Source of the DNA: Parvibaculum sp. | GTDB lineage: Bacteria > Pseudomonadota > Alphaproteobacteria > Parvibaculales > Parvibaculaceae | Length of the DNA stretch: 64,000 bases | Direction of reading: 5' to 3' | Assembly (NCBI GenBank): GCA_030645235.1 | Contig: JAUSMV010000012.1 | Location: 310,001 to 374,000, forward strand | Part shown: positions 8,771-16,413 of the stretch, piece after piece | Layout: each line of letters opens with the position of its first letter | Numbering within the stretch: position 1 is the first letter of the stretch | The notes under the pieces: model-generated | Told to the model about the DNA's origin: nothing | Databases searched by the model: none | What the model saw: the letters and a program-made list of their open reading frames with translations, nothing else | Position numbers and translations under genes: made by a program

Positions 8771-10456
8771 TTAAACGGCTTCGTGCAGCCAGCTGCGCAG
8801 AATGGAGATGGATTCGTCAGGATGTACGGTAACGAGTTCGCCGATCTTGCGGACCGAAGAGCCTTTTACTTTGCCGGCGACCTGAGCAATGTCGATCATG
8901 CTGTCGTCGCCGAATGACTGATTGCTGCTCATGAGGGCGGCTGATACGGCGTCGATTTCGCCTCCGCCATCGGGGGAGGGCAGAGCTTGCGTGCCGTCGG
9001 AATAATGCTGCGAACCGCCGTGCGAGGCAGTCATGCCGCGCGATCCGCTGCCGCCAAAGTTGCCGCTGGCGATGCGCGAGAGCAGCGGGCGGAAGACGAA
9101 GAACATGGCGATGAGAGCGAGCACGGCAAGAACGGCAAATTCGCTGATGCGCATGTAGTCGGCTTTGGTTAGGCCGAGAAAGGGTGAGGCCTCAGGTGCA
9201 ATAGCTTCAACAGGTTTGGGGGCGGCGAATTGCAGGTTCACGACCTGAAGCTGGTCGCCGCGTGAATTGTCAAAGCCGATCGCTGATTTTACGAGCGCTT
9301 CGATCTTGGCGATTTCTTCGCTGGAGCGCGGGGCATAGACAGGCGCGCCTTCTGCGTTGGGTGTGTAGAGACCATCAACGAGAACGGCAACCGAGAGACG
9401 CTTCACACGACCGGGTTCGAGAACTTCGGTTTTAGTTGTGCGCGAGATTTCGTAGTTGACGGTTTCTTCGTTGCGGTTCGACTGTTGGCGCGAAGTTGTG
9501 CCGTTTTCACCAGCGGCCCCGCCGGGGTTCGGCAGGTTGTTGGCGACGGATACGCCTTGTGTATCTTTGCCGTCTGCATTGTCTGTCTTGTCCTCAACAG
9601 TCTGTGTCGAGCGAACGACCTGACCATTGGGATCGAAAACATCAGATGTTTGTGTGACCCGGTTATAATCCATCTGCGCCGTTACTTCGACGCGGGCTTT
9701 ATCGATACCGACAACGCGACCGACAATGTCTTCGACATGTTTGCGCAGACGCTGCTCGTAAGCGGCGCGGCGCTCATCGATTGTCGCTGAGATCATGGAC
9801 TGGCCATCATCGCCTGCGCCGCTCGCGAGCAACGTGCCGCGTTCGTCAACAATGGAGACATGGCCGGGGGTCATGCCTTCGACGGCGGAGGCCACGAGCT
9901 GCTGAATGGCTTTAACCTGGGCAGAGGCGAGAACGCCGCTGACTTTCAGGACGATGGAGGCCGTGGGTTCGCGTTTGTCGCGTGAAAAGAGTTCGCGTTC
10001 AGGCATCACGAGATGGACGCGCACGCCTTTGATGCCCTCGATGGAGCCGATGGTGCGCGACAGTTCGCCTTCAAGCGCACGCAGATGATTGATGTTCTGG
10101 AGGAAGTTTGTTGTGCCGAGCGCATCGGCATTGTCGAAAATTTCGTAGCCAACGGTGCCGCCGGCAGGCAGGCCTTTGGCGGCCAGTTCCATGCGGAGCT
10201 TCAGGACGCGGCTTTGCGGGACATAAATGGTGGTGCCGTCCCCCTTCAGTTCGTAGGGAACTTTCATCCCGTCAAGCGCCTGGGTCATCTTCATGGCGTC
10301 GTCGGGTGCCACGTCGGAAAAGAGCAGTGACATCGGTTCTTCCGAGATGCGCATACCCAAATAGCCGAAGAAGCCCAGAAGCATTGCTGCGACCAGAGCG
10401 AGTGTTGCGAGCCTTGTCGGGCCCAGCGCCTTTAGTTGGTTCGAAAAACCGCCCAC
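8771..10456 (-). CDS. fliF: Flagellar MS-ring protein FliF
   Basis: 561 residues. A membrane segment near residues 15-30 (LATLALVAAMLLGFFGYLGM) and a second at about 435-455 (FAVLALIAMFFVFRPLL) bracket the large periplasmic ring-building region, which includes GLPAGGTVGYEIFDNADALGTTNFLQNINHLRALEGELSRTI. The C-terminal tail (IRSWLHEAV type) binds FliG. FliF is the first assembled part of the basal body, and its expression opens the flagellar cascade. The start is a GTG at 10456 preceded by a GAGGTGGGA ribosome-binding site. Candidate promoter elements lie in the gap upstream. Confidence 0.96.
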   Translation of the reverse strand: MGGFSNQLKALGPTRLATLALVAAMLLGFFGYLGMRISEEPMSLLFSDVAPDDAMKMTQALDGMKVPYELKGDGTTIYVPQSRVLKLRMELAAKGLPAGGTVGYEIFDNADALGTTNFLQNINHLRALEGELSRTIGSIEGIKGVRVHLVMPERELFSRDKREPTASIVLKVSGVLASAQVKAIQQLVASAVEGMTPGHVSIVDERGTLLASGAGDDGQSMISATIDERRAAYEQRLRKHVEDIVGRVVGIDKARVEVTAQMDYNRVTQTSDVFDPNGQVVRSTQTVEDKTDNADGKDTQGVSVANNLPNPGGAAGENGTTSRQQSNRNEETVNYEISRTTKTEVLEPGRVKRLSVAVLVDGLYTPNAEGAPVYAPRSSEEIAKIEALVKSAIGFDNSRGDQLQVVNLQFAAPKPVEAIAPEASPFLGLTKADYMRISEFAVLAVLALIAMFFVFRPLLSRIASGNFGGSGSRGMTASHGGSQHYSDGTQALPSPDGGGEIDAVSAALMSSNQSFGDDSMIDIAQVAGKVKGSSVRKIGELVTVHPDESISILRSWLHEAV

Positions 10457-10573
10457 GTTCCCACCTCAAGTGTCACCACGCCGAGCGATCATCCGTTCCT
10501 TGGATAGTCGTCAGTGCAAGACACCAGGGCGCTGACAAATTCTTTGTCCTCGGAGGTTCGCTCATATGCATAA

Positions 10574-10588
10574 GCAAACCCGGTTCCT
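10574..10588 (-). promoter_or_regulatory. Possible sigma-54 (-24/-12) promoter of fliF operon
   Basis: Read on the minus strand, AGGAACCGGGTTTGC has the invariant GG and GC separated by ten bases and keeps the TTGC block. The -24 side departs from TGGCACG at three positions, so this is a weak match. It is about 120 bp upstream of the fliF GTG and has a CGGCA-N5-TGCCG palindrome about 53 bp further upstream, the geometry expected for an enhancer-bound activator such as FlbD. Confidence 0.35.
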
Positions 10589-10619
10589 GTGCCGGTAGGA
10601 AAAAATTACCGTGTTAGCC

Positions 10620-10634
10620 TAAATAGAATCTTAA
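10620..10634 (-). promoter_or_regulatory. Possible CtrA box upstream of fliF
   Basis: On the minus strand the sequence is TTAA-N7-TTTA, one base away from the full CtrA box TTAA-N7-TTAA. It lies about 165 bp upstream of fliF and next to the sciP gene, whose product blocks CtrA-activated transcription in Caulobacter. In Caulobacter the fliF operon is a CtrA target, which makes the site plausible, but a single near-match can occur by chance in this AT-richer gap. Confidence 0.35.
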
Positions 10635-10640
10635 CGCGGT

Positions 10641-10655
10641 CGGCAATAATTGCCG
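10641..10655. promoter_or_regulatory. FlbD-site-like palindrome CGGCA-N5-TGCCG (fliF copy)
   Basis: A perfect inverted repeat CGGCA-ATAAT-TGCCG in the gap upstream of fliF. The same arms and spacer length occur upstream of fliK (13563-13577). FlbD of Caulobacter binds ftr elements that are GC-rich imperfect palindromes of this type; I recall their consensus only loosely, so the link is inference from spacing and recurrence. Confidence 0.45.
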
Positions 10656-10699
10656 GTTTGGGGCGTCATCGGTATATGAATTGAGAACAAAACAAGAAA

Positions 10700-10730
10700 A
10701 ACGCCGGCGAAGGAAATCTTCACCGGCGTT
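10700..10730 (-). terminator. Intrinsic terminator after sciP
   Basis: Arms at 10700-10712 and 10718-10730 form a 13-bp stem (AACGCCGGTGAAG with its complement, one G-U/mismatch position) around a 5-base loop. On the minus strand it is followed by a T-rich run (TTTCTTGTTTTG). It sits 35 bp after the sciP stop and separates sciP from the fliF operon. Confidence 0.8.
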
Positions 10731-10764
10731 GCAGGTCAGTAAGTACGCAGATACAGGATCTATC

Positions 10765-11040
10765 TCACTGCCTGTATTGCTGAACGCGTGTTGCGCGTAA
10801 TCCGGCAAGCCCGTGGCGTTCGATGGAACGCTGCCAGCTCAAAAATTCCTCGACCGTCAGCGTGTAGCGACGGCAGGCGTCGTCAAGACTGATCAGGCCG
10901 CCGCGAACCGCGGCGACAACCTCTGCCTTACGGCGGATGACCCACCGCTTGGTGTTCGGTGGCGGCAAATCAGCCACGGTGAGCGGACTCCCATCGGGTC
11001 CAATCACGTAGTTGATCTTTATGTGATGCTGCTCACTCAT
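10765..11040 (-). CDS. sciP: CtrA inhibitor SciP (DUF1153)
   Basis: 91 residues nearly covering the whole DUF1153 family: YVIGPDGSPLTVADLPPP, RWVIRRKAEVVAAVRGGL, and the helix-turn-helix region YTLTVEEFLSWQRSIERHGLAGLR. In Caulobacter, SciP binds CtrA on DNA and prevents RNA polymerase recruitment, restricting flagellar and other CtrA promoters in G1 cells. It lies between flgD and fliF on the same strand and has its own terminator, so it is probably an independent unit. Its presence implies a CtrA-type cell-cycle circuit in this organism. Confidence 0.95.
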   Translation of the reverse strand: MSEQHHIKINYVIGPDGSPLTVADLPPPNTKRWVIRRKAEVVAAVRGGLISLDDACRRYTLTVEEFLSWQRSIERHGLAGLRATRVQQYRQ

Positions 11041-11143
11041 CGAACAGGTTCTCCGTACTCGTTGCTGAACTGAACCTTACAGCCAGGTCGCTTAAAAAAC
11101 GTATAAGCGGCTCGGTAAAATTTGATCCAATTCAATGACTTAT

Positions 11144-11171
11144 CCGTTCCATCGCGGGACGCGATGAACGG
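11144..11171. terminator. Hairpin after flgD, possible terminator
   Basis: CCGTTC(C)ATCGC and GCGATGAACGG pair around GGGAC with one bulged base. It lies about 15 bp beyond the flgD stop on the minus strand. There is no clear T-run after it, so it may be a weak terminator or an mRNA-stabilising hairpin. Confidence 0.4.
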
Positions 11172-11185
11172 TTCGAATGGCTTTC

Positions 11186-11875
11186 TCAAGACCCGCTGCC
11201 CGGATTCGTCACGCTGGTGACGTCGGAATAAAGGATCTGTGAACCGTTGACGGTGATCACGGGGTTTGATGAGGTGATATCGACGGACGTGACGACGCCT
11301 TTGGTGCGGATATAGGATTTAACGGCCTGTCCGCTGGCATCATTGGCGGCCACCTGCAGGAAGTAGCTGCCATCCGCCATCGTATTGCCCGACGTGTCCT
11401 TGCCATCCCATGTGTAGGCCTGGTCGCCCTTGGTGCCGGTAATTTTCTCAGAGAAAACCGTCGCGCCGTTTTTGTCGAGGACCTGAACCGTGGTGTTTGC
11501 CGCGGCATCATCAAGGCTGATGGTCCATTTGGCTTCGCCGTTCTTGAGGCTTGAGCCGTTGCTGTAGCTCTCGACTTCTTTGCCGATCAGTCCGACAGCC
11601 GTGTTGGCCGCCTGGAAGATATTGGCGCTGAGGAGGCTCTCAAGATTTTTGTTGGTCTGGATCTGCTGTTCAACGCTTGAATATTGCACAAGCTGTTGCG
11701 TGAACTCGGCCGACTTCATCGGGTCGGTCGGGTCCTGATTTTTCAGCTGCGTCGTCAGCAGTGTCAGGAACATCGAATAGTTGCTCGACAGTTTGGACGA
11801 GGCCACATCGGCCGCAGATTTTGCGGCGGAGGCTGTTTGGGCTGCCTGGGCAGCGGCAATGGCGTCAACGCTCAT
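11186..11875 (-). CDS. flgD: Flagellar hook-cap protein FlgD
   Basis: 229 residues, normal for FlgD. The N-terminal signature SNYSMFLTLLTTQLKNQDPTDPMKSAEFTQQLVQYSSVEQQIQTN is unmistakable. The C-terminal half contains the FlgD Ig-like and Tudor-like folds, including DGKDTSGNTMADGSYFLQV. FlgD caps the growing hook and is required for hook subunit polymerisation. It is 17 bp downstream of fliK, the usual fliK-flgD pairing, and should share the sigma-54-like promoter upstream of fliK. Confidence 0.97.
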   Translation of the reverse strand: MSVDAIAAAQAAQTASAAKSAADVASSKLSSNYSMFLTLLTTQLKNQDPTDPMKSAEFTQQLVQYSSVEQQIQTNKNLESLLSANIFQAANTAVGLIGKEVESYSNGSSLKNGEAKWTISLDDAAANTTVQVLDKNGATVFSEKITGTKGDQAYTWDGKDTSGNTMADGSYFLQVAANDASGQAVKSYIRTKGVVTSVDITSSNPVITVNGSQILYSDVTSVTNPGSGS

Positions 11876-11892
11876 AACAAATTTCCTTTCGC

Positions 11893-13398
11893 TCAGACGC
11901 GAATGTCGATGCCGCCATTGGCGGAGAGATTGACGTTGTAGATCGGGCTTGAAACTGTTTCGTCGGACGCGGTGTCAGGCTTTCCGGTGTTGCTGCCGCC
12001 GGGCAGGTTGCCTGCGAAGTCCTGCGCATTGTTGGCATTGTCGTCGCGCAGCGAGAAGTTGAGGCTGTCAGCATCGGCCTGCAGACCGGCATCGTTCAGC
12101 GCCTGCTGAAGCGCCGTTGCGTCGCGCCGCAGCAGGTCCAGTGTTTCAGGGCGCTCGACGGTCAGGTGTGCTTCAACAGTGCCGTTCTTCTTCACTTCCA
12201 TGCGCACGTCGATGCGGCCCATTTCAGCGGGATCAAGACGGATGTCGAAACGGTTGACGCCCTTCTGAAGATTGCGCGCGACCTGCAGCGCAATCGCCAT
12301 GGCGGGCACCTGTGTCGGTGTGTTCTGGCCGGGCAATGTGCCGATGCGCACGGTTGCCGTGCTTGACGACTGGCTCTGCGAGCTGCTGGAGACGTTTTGC
12401 AGATCGCTCAATGAGGCCGGTGCGCCTGCGCTGGTGCTTGTCGACGTCACCGATGTGATCTCGCCGCCTGTCGCCGAGGCGAGCATCTTGGCGAAATTCT
12501 GGGCGGGCGAATTGGTGGCCGCGTTCTGCGGCTGTGTGGCGGGGTTGGGCTGTTGCGCCGCGCTCGCCTTGGTGTCCGACTTGTCGGCCATCTTGGCGGC
12601 GGCTTCATGGCCGAGGCCTTCCTTGCCGGTGATGGTGAGACCGGCATCGGGATCGGTGCTTGTGGCTTCGGCTTTCGGTGCTTCACCGGTCGGGGCATTA
12701 TTGGCAGCGGCAACGAGCGGCGTCAGGCTCGCAGGTACAGGTGTTGTGGCGGGTTTCTGTTCAGCCTTCGGGGCTTTGACGTCGGCTTTGCGGACATCTG
12801 TGTGATGTGTTGTTGCTGCGACATTGAGGGCGGCTGCCTCAGCGGCCTCCGGGTCTGTCTTGGCGGCCGTGTCATCGGCGACACTTGCTTTCGCGTCAAG
12901 GTCCTTGGGTGTGACAGCGCCGAGCTCAACGTCTTTGTCTTTATCGGTATCTGTCTTTGTCGTGAGCTCGATCTGCGCTTCAACAACGGGTGTGGCGTCC
13001 GCCTCGGCTGATGTGTCAGCCGTTTCCGCTGTCAGGTCTTTGCTTGTGTCATCTTCCGCCGTGGCGGCGGTGACGAGCGCGGACATGGCGTCTTCGGTGT
13101 CTGCCGTTGCGGTCTCGGTGTCGGTCTGCGCCACCGTATCGCTCTCAGCCTTTTGGGTTTCGTCGGTGCGGTTGCGGTCTGCGTGATCATCTGTGGTGCG
13201 GTCGCGCTCACGGCGATTGGCGCGGGCCTCCGCGCGGCGATCGGCGGCCTGGGTGTCGCGCGGGCCTTTATCGTCCAAATGGCGCTCAAAGCGTTCCTGA
13301 TCCCGCGCCATATCCGCTTTCTGCGGGGCCGCGGCCAGCATGGCTGTCGCGTTGGGTTGGCTATTGCGGAAGTTCACAGGGGTTGGCAGGCCCATCAC
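11893..13398 (-). CDS. fliK: Flagellar hook-length control protein FliK
   Basis: 501 residues. The first 350 are low-complexity and rich in Ala, Thr, Asp and Lys, as is common in FliK. The C-terminal Flg_hook domain follows: ALQVARNLQKGVNRFDIRL, DPAEMGRIDVRMEVKKNG, AHLTVERPETLDLLRRDA. FliK is the secreted ruler that measures hook length and switches export specificity through FlhB. The start is either the GTG at 13398 or the adjacent ATG at 13395. A strong -24/-12 motif lies about 66 bp upstream. Confidence 0.9.
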   Translation of the reverse strand: MMGLPTPVNFRNSQPNATAMLAAAPQKADMARDQERFERHLDDKGPRDTQAADRRAEARANRRERDRTTDDHADRNRTDETQKAESDTVAQTDTETATADTEDAMSALVTAATAEDDTSKDLTAETADTSAEADATPVVEAQIELTTKTDTDKDKDVELGAVTPKDLDAKASVADDTAAKTDPEAAEAAALNVAATTHHTDVRKADVKAPKAEQKPATTPVPASLTPLVAAANNAPTGEAPKAEATSTDPDAGLTITGKEGLGHEAAAKMADKSDTKASAAQQPNPATQPQNAATNSPAQNFAKMLASATGGEITSVTSTSTSAGAPASLSDLQNVSSSSQSQSSSTATVRIGTLPGQNTPTQVPAMAIALQVARNLQKGVNRFDIRLDPAEMGRIDVRMEVKKNGTVEAHLTVERPETLDLLRRDATALQQALNDAGLQADADSLNFSLRDDNANNAQDFAGNLPGGSNTGKPDTASDETVSSPIYNVNLSANGGIDIRV

Positions 13399-13463
13399 AT
13401 CTCACCTTGTTCAATCAATACCGGCCAGCAGACATGGCTGGCCCTTGGGGTCGGGTAACAGAG

Positions 13464-13480
13464 AGCAAGAGCCGGGCCAG
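13464..13480 (-). promoter_or_regulatory. Sigma-54 (-24/-12) promoter of fliK-flgD
   Basis: On the minus strand the sequence reads CTGGCCCGGCTCTTGCT. It has GG and GC exactly ten bases apart and matches TGGCACG-N4-TTGCW with one difference. It lies about 66 bp upstream of the fliK start and faces that gene. A hook-stage gene under sigma-54 with FlbD is the Caulobacter pattern. Confidence 0.7.
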
Positions 13481-13562
13481 CCGCGCTTTTTGAAATATCT
13501 CGGCAAATTCAAGGGCTTGCCCATTGACGGGCGATGCCCCCGCGACGATATTCCTGCCGTTC

Positions 13563-13577
13563 CGGCATTTTTTGCCG
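13563..13577. promoter_or_regulatory. FlbD-site-like palindrome CGGCA-N5-TGCCG (fliK copy)
   Basis: CGGCA-TTTTT-TGCCG, with arms extended to CCGGCA/TGCCGG, about 83 bp upstream of the -24 element of the fliK promoter. It has the same arms and 5-base spacer as the palindrome upstream of fliF. The T-run is inside the loop, so it is not a terminator. Confidence 0.5.
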
Positions 13578-13660
13578 GGCCAAGATGTGCTCTATTGCGC
13601 AAATTGCGGTGATCCCGCCGGATGCCGCTCCTTCTCTTACGCCGAACCCAAAGCCCCGAT

Positions 13661-14881
13661 ATGCGTGCGCCTTTTGACGAAAAGACCGGCCTGAACAGTC
13701 TCGATCTCCCCGGACGCCCGGAGGAGACGCGGATTGTTGTCGCCATGTCGGGCGGCGTGGACAGTTCGGTGACGGCGGCTTTGCTGAAAGAGCAGGGCTA
13801 TGATGTCGTCGGCGTCACGATGCAGCTTTACGATCACGGTGTCGCTGTTCAGAAGAAGGGCGCCTGCTGCGCCGGTCAGGACATTCAGGACGCGCGCGCG
13901 GTTTCCGCCCGCATCGGCATCCCGCATTATGTGCTCGACTATGAAGAGCGCTTCCGTGCCGCTGTCATGGAAGACTTCGCCTCATCCTATGTTGCGGGCG
14001 AGACGCCGATCCCCTGCGTGCGTTGCAATGAGCGCGTGAAGTTCCGCGATCTGCTCGACATGGCGCGCGACCTTGGCGCGGCGGCGCTCGCAACGGGTCA
14101 CTACATTGCAAGCCGCGCAGGCCCCCATGGTCATCGCCAGCTTTATCGTCCGCGCGATGCAGACCGCGACCAGAGTTATTTCCTCTTCACGACAACGCAG
14201 GCCCAGCTTGACTATCTGCGCTTTCCGCTCGGCGAGCTGACCAAGCAGGAAACGCGCGCGATGGCGACACGTATGGGTCTCATCGTGGCGGACAAGCCCG
14301 ACAGTCAGGACATCTGCTTCGTGCCGACCGGCAAATACACCAACATCATTGATCGCCTGCGCCCCGGTGCGGGCGCCGAAGGCGACATCGTGCATCTCGA
14401 CGGGCGCGTGCTCGGACGCCACAAAGGCATCATCCATTACACAATCGGTCAGCGCAAAGGTCTCGGTCTCGGTGCGAGCGAGCCCGAGGCGCAGCCGCTC
14501 TTTGTGGTGAAGCTTGATGCGGGCACAAAGCGCGTGATCGTCGGGCCGAAATCGGCGCTGATGACGCATCGCCTGACCTTGCGCGATGTGAACTGGCTCG
14601 GTGATGCGCCGCTCGCGTCGCTGACAGACGGGTTTGAATTGCTGGCGCGGATTCGCTCCACCGCCGCGCCGGTCGCCGCGCGATTGATCTGCAATGAGGC
14701 GGGCGAGGCGGAAGTGATCCTCCATGAAGGCGAAGAAGGCGTCGCCCCCGGTCAGGCTTGCGTCTTTTACGATGTGACAGGCGCGCGCGTGCTGGGCGGC
14801 GGCTTCATTGCTAAAGCCCACACTGACGAGACCGCGTCCGCCCCCGACCATGCCGTTGCGGCAGGTGTGGCGGCGCAGTGA
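13661..14881 (+). CDS. mnmA: tRNA-specific 2-thiouridylase MnmA
   Basis: 406 residues from the ATG at 13661 (an upstream ATG at 13622 would add 13 non-conserved residues). The PP-loop is [17 protein letters not shown]. The catalytic cysteines appear in the family blocks [15 protein letters not shown] and [13 protein letters not shown]. MnmA places the 2-thio group on the wobble uridine of tRNA Lys, Glu and Gln, taking sulphur from the IscS/Tus relay. A GATGAxQLYDHG-type alphaproteobacterial segment is present ([21 protein letters not shown]). The gene is divergent from fliK. Confidence 0.96.
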   Translation: MRAPFDEKTGLNSLDLPGRPEETRIVVAMSGGVDSSVTAALLKEQGYDVVGVTMQLYDHGVAVQKKGACCAGQDIQDARAVSARIGIPHYVLDYEERFRAAVMEDFASSYVAGETPIPCVRCNERVKFRDLLDMARDLGAAALATGHYIASRAGPHGHRQLYRPRDADRDQSYFLFTTTQAQLDYLRFPLGELTKQETRAMATRMGLIVADKPDSQDICFVPTGKYTNIIDRLRPGAGAEGDIVHLDGRVLGRHKGIIHYTIGQRKGLGLGASEPEAQPLFVVKLDAGTKRVIVGPKSALMTHRLTLRDVNWLGDAPLASLTDGFELLARIRSTAAPVAARLICNEAGEAEVILHEGEEGVAPGQACVFYDVTGARVLGGGFIAKAHTDETASAPDHAVAAGVAAQ

Positions 14882-15056
14882 TATTGGAATGTTGAATATC
14901 GCTGTTGCTTTTATCCACAGTGATTGACCATATACCCGCTGCTTTGCCTTATTTCGTCCCGGCAACCTATATAGTGTGTCGTTGCGAGATAAAGTGCTTG
15001 CGGGCGGGCTAACCGCACCCCCACATTAGGTGGGTGAATACTGGTGGGAGAATGAG

Positions 15057-15734
15057 TTGACGGGTTTAACGCGCATCGACGAACAATCGGTCCTTAAGGC
15101 CTATGCGCGTTGGGCGCCGGTTTACGACTGGTCCTTTGGCCCCATCTCCGATTTCGGTCGCAAGAAGGCGATTGATGTCATCAACAAGCGCACAGGCACT
15201 TTGCTCGAAGTCGGCGTCGGCACAGGCGTTGCCCTGCCGCGCTATGCGCCGCATCTGAAAATCACAGGCATCGACTTCTCACCGGACATGCTGCGCAAGG
15301 CGCGCGAGCGTATGCGCACCAAGAAGCTCCGCAATGTTGTCGGCCTTTATGAGATGGACGCATCAGAGCTGCGCTTTGAAGACGGATCGTTCGACACGGT
15401 CGTCGCCATGTATGTGATGACGGTTGTGCCCGACGCCAACAAAGTGCTGCGCGAGCTTGAGCGCGTCTGCGCGCCGGGCGGCGAAGTCATCATCATCAAT
15501 CATTTCGCGCAGGATCACGGTCTGCGCGGCAAGATCGAACGCTGGATGGCGCCTGCCGCACGCGCGCTTGGCTGGCATCCTGATTTCCGCATCGAGACCA
15601 TCACAGAGATGACCACGCTCGAACTGATCGAGACGCGCGATCTCCAGCCGTTGAACCTCTTCACCATGCTGCGCTTCCGCAAAGCGGACGCAGATGTGAA
15701 AGCACCGGAAACGGCGACGGAAACCCCTGCTTAA
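15057..15734 (+). CDS. pmtA: PmtA-like phosphatidylethanolamine N-methyltransferase
   Basis: 225 residues from a TTG at 15057, chosen because GTGGGAG lies 6 bases upstream; an ATG at 15053 is out of frame and an in-frame GTG at 15030 has no such site. The N-terminus AYARWAPVYDWSFGPISDFGRKKA and motif I LLEVGVGTGVALPRYAP are those of the Rhodobacter-type PmtA, which methylates phosphatidylethanolamine to phosphatidylcholine with S-adenosylmethionine. FDTVVAMYVMTVVPD and GGEVIIINHF follow. The 20-residue acidic/Thr tail is not conserved. A related class I methyltransferase with another substrate cannot be excluded. Confidence 0.78.
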   Translation: MTGLTRIDEQSVLKAYARWAPVYDWSFGPISDFGRKKAIDVINKRTGTLLEVGVGTGVALPRYAPHLKITGIDFSPDMLRKARERMRTKKLRNVVGLYEMDASELRFEDGSFDTVVAMYVMTVVPDANKVLRELERVCAPGGEVIIINHFAQDHGLRGKIERWMAPAARALGWHPDFRIETITEMTTLELIETRDLQPLNLFTMLRFRKADADVKAPETATETPA

Positions 15735-15917
15735 GCGACAAAGACCTGCTTAAGCGATAAAGACTCCGGCTCAGGCCATAAAAAGCAGTCTTTTTGTCCC
15801 ATACCCTGTCTTGGGGCCGTCCGAACCTTGACAGGCTTTGGACCTGCCCTTTATATCCCCTCTCGCTCACGGCGCTGAAGGCTTTACGCCTCCGGACGCC
15901 TGTGCAGCAGCCCTTGG

Positions 15918-15994
15918 GGCGGAGTAGCTCAGTTGGTTAGAGCAGCGGAATCATAATCCGCGTGTCGGCGGTTCGAATCCGTCCTCCGCTACCA
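15918..15994 (+). tRNA. tRNA-Met (CAT), elongator type
   Basis: A full 77-base cloverleaf including the encoded CCA. The acceptor stem is GGCGGAG/CTCCGCT, the D-arm starts AGCTCAGTTGG, the anticodon loop ATCATAA presents CAT at 15952-15954, and the T-arm contains GTTCGAATC. A CAT anticodon can be Met or lysidine-modified Ile; the overall sequence fits elongator Met. The restriction-modification island begins directly downstream, and tRNA 3' ends are common integration points. Confidence 0.95.
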
Positions 15995-16036
15995 GATTTT
16001 TCAGGTCGGTGGAGATCAAGAACTTGCTGAATACTC

Positions 16037-16056
16037 GTTCGAGTGTTCTCCGCTGC
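16037..16056 (+). repeat. Imperfect copy of the tRNA 3' end
   Basis: About 40 bp after the tRNA, GTTCGA, a 5-base mismatch stretch, then CTCCGCTGCC echo the T-arm and acceptor end of tRNA-Met (GTTCGA...CTCCGCTACC). It could be the remnant of an attachment-site duplication created when the island entered. The match is short. Confidence 0.3.
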
Positions 16057-16129
16057 CTGTGTATCAACGAAGCCTAACAAGTCTATCGATCAAGCGAGGA
16101 GGACATGATTACGTTTATCAGCGAAAATG

Positions 16130-16157
16130 ATACTTATAGTCCGTGGTATCATCGTCA
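16130..16157 (+). promoter_or_regulatory. C-box operator and promoter of the controller/endonuclease genes
   Basis: GATACTTATAGTCCGTGG matches the known C-box core ACTTATAGTCCGTG found ahead of R-M controller genes. A weaker second half-site (TATCATCGTC, 16147-16156) follows, which fits the two-site layout in which one site activates and the second represses. A TATAGT at 16135-16140 can serve as the -10. The controller ATG is at 16180, giving a short leader. Confidence 0.75.
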
Positions 16158-16179
16158 TCTATGAAGTCAACTGCTTGGC

Positions 16180-16413
16180 ATGTCCAAGCATCACGATGAA
16201 TTCTTGAAGTGGTTTGGAAGCCGTGTCCGAGGGCTGCGTCTTCTAAAGAATTTATCCCAAGAAGAGCTCGCAAATATTGCTGATCTTGATCGAACCTACA
16301 TTGGTGGGGTTGAGCGCGGTGAGCGAAATGTCGGCCTTTTGAATATCAAGAGGTTAGCCGATGCATTGGAAATCAATGCAAAGGACTTCTTCGACGATGA
16401 CATCGAACTCTGA
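16180..16413 (+). CDS. Restriction-modification controller (C) protein
   Basis: 77 residues, the normal size of a C protein. It is a single XRE-type helix-turn-helix: FGSRVRGLRLLKNLSQEELANIADLDRTYIGGVERGERNVGLLNIKRLADAL. C proteins bind C-boxes as dimers and delay endonuclease expression until the host is methylated. The gene carries a canonical C-box upstream and its last 17 bases overlap the endonuclease start, so the two are translationally linked. Codon use is more AT-rich than the flanking chromosome. Confidence 0.92.
   Translation: MSKHHDEFLKWFGSRVRGLRLLKNLSQEELANIADLDRTYIGGVERGERNVGLLNIKRLADALEINAKDFFDDDIEL

Noticed and set aside
10614-10808. Small 64-codon frame between sciP and fliF
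   Set aside because: It overlaps the sciP terminator hairpin and the sciP 3' end; Cys-rich and non-conserved in character.
13982-14965. Open frame of 327 codons antisense to mnmA
   Set aside because: mnmA is fully conserved on the other strand; the antisense product is Arg/His-rich without motifs.
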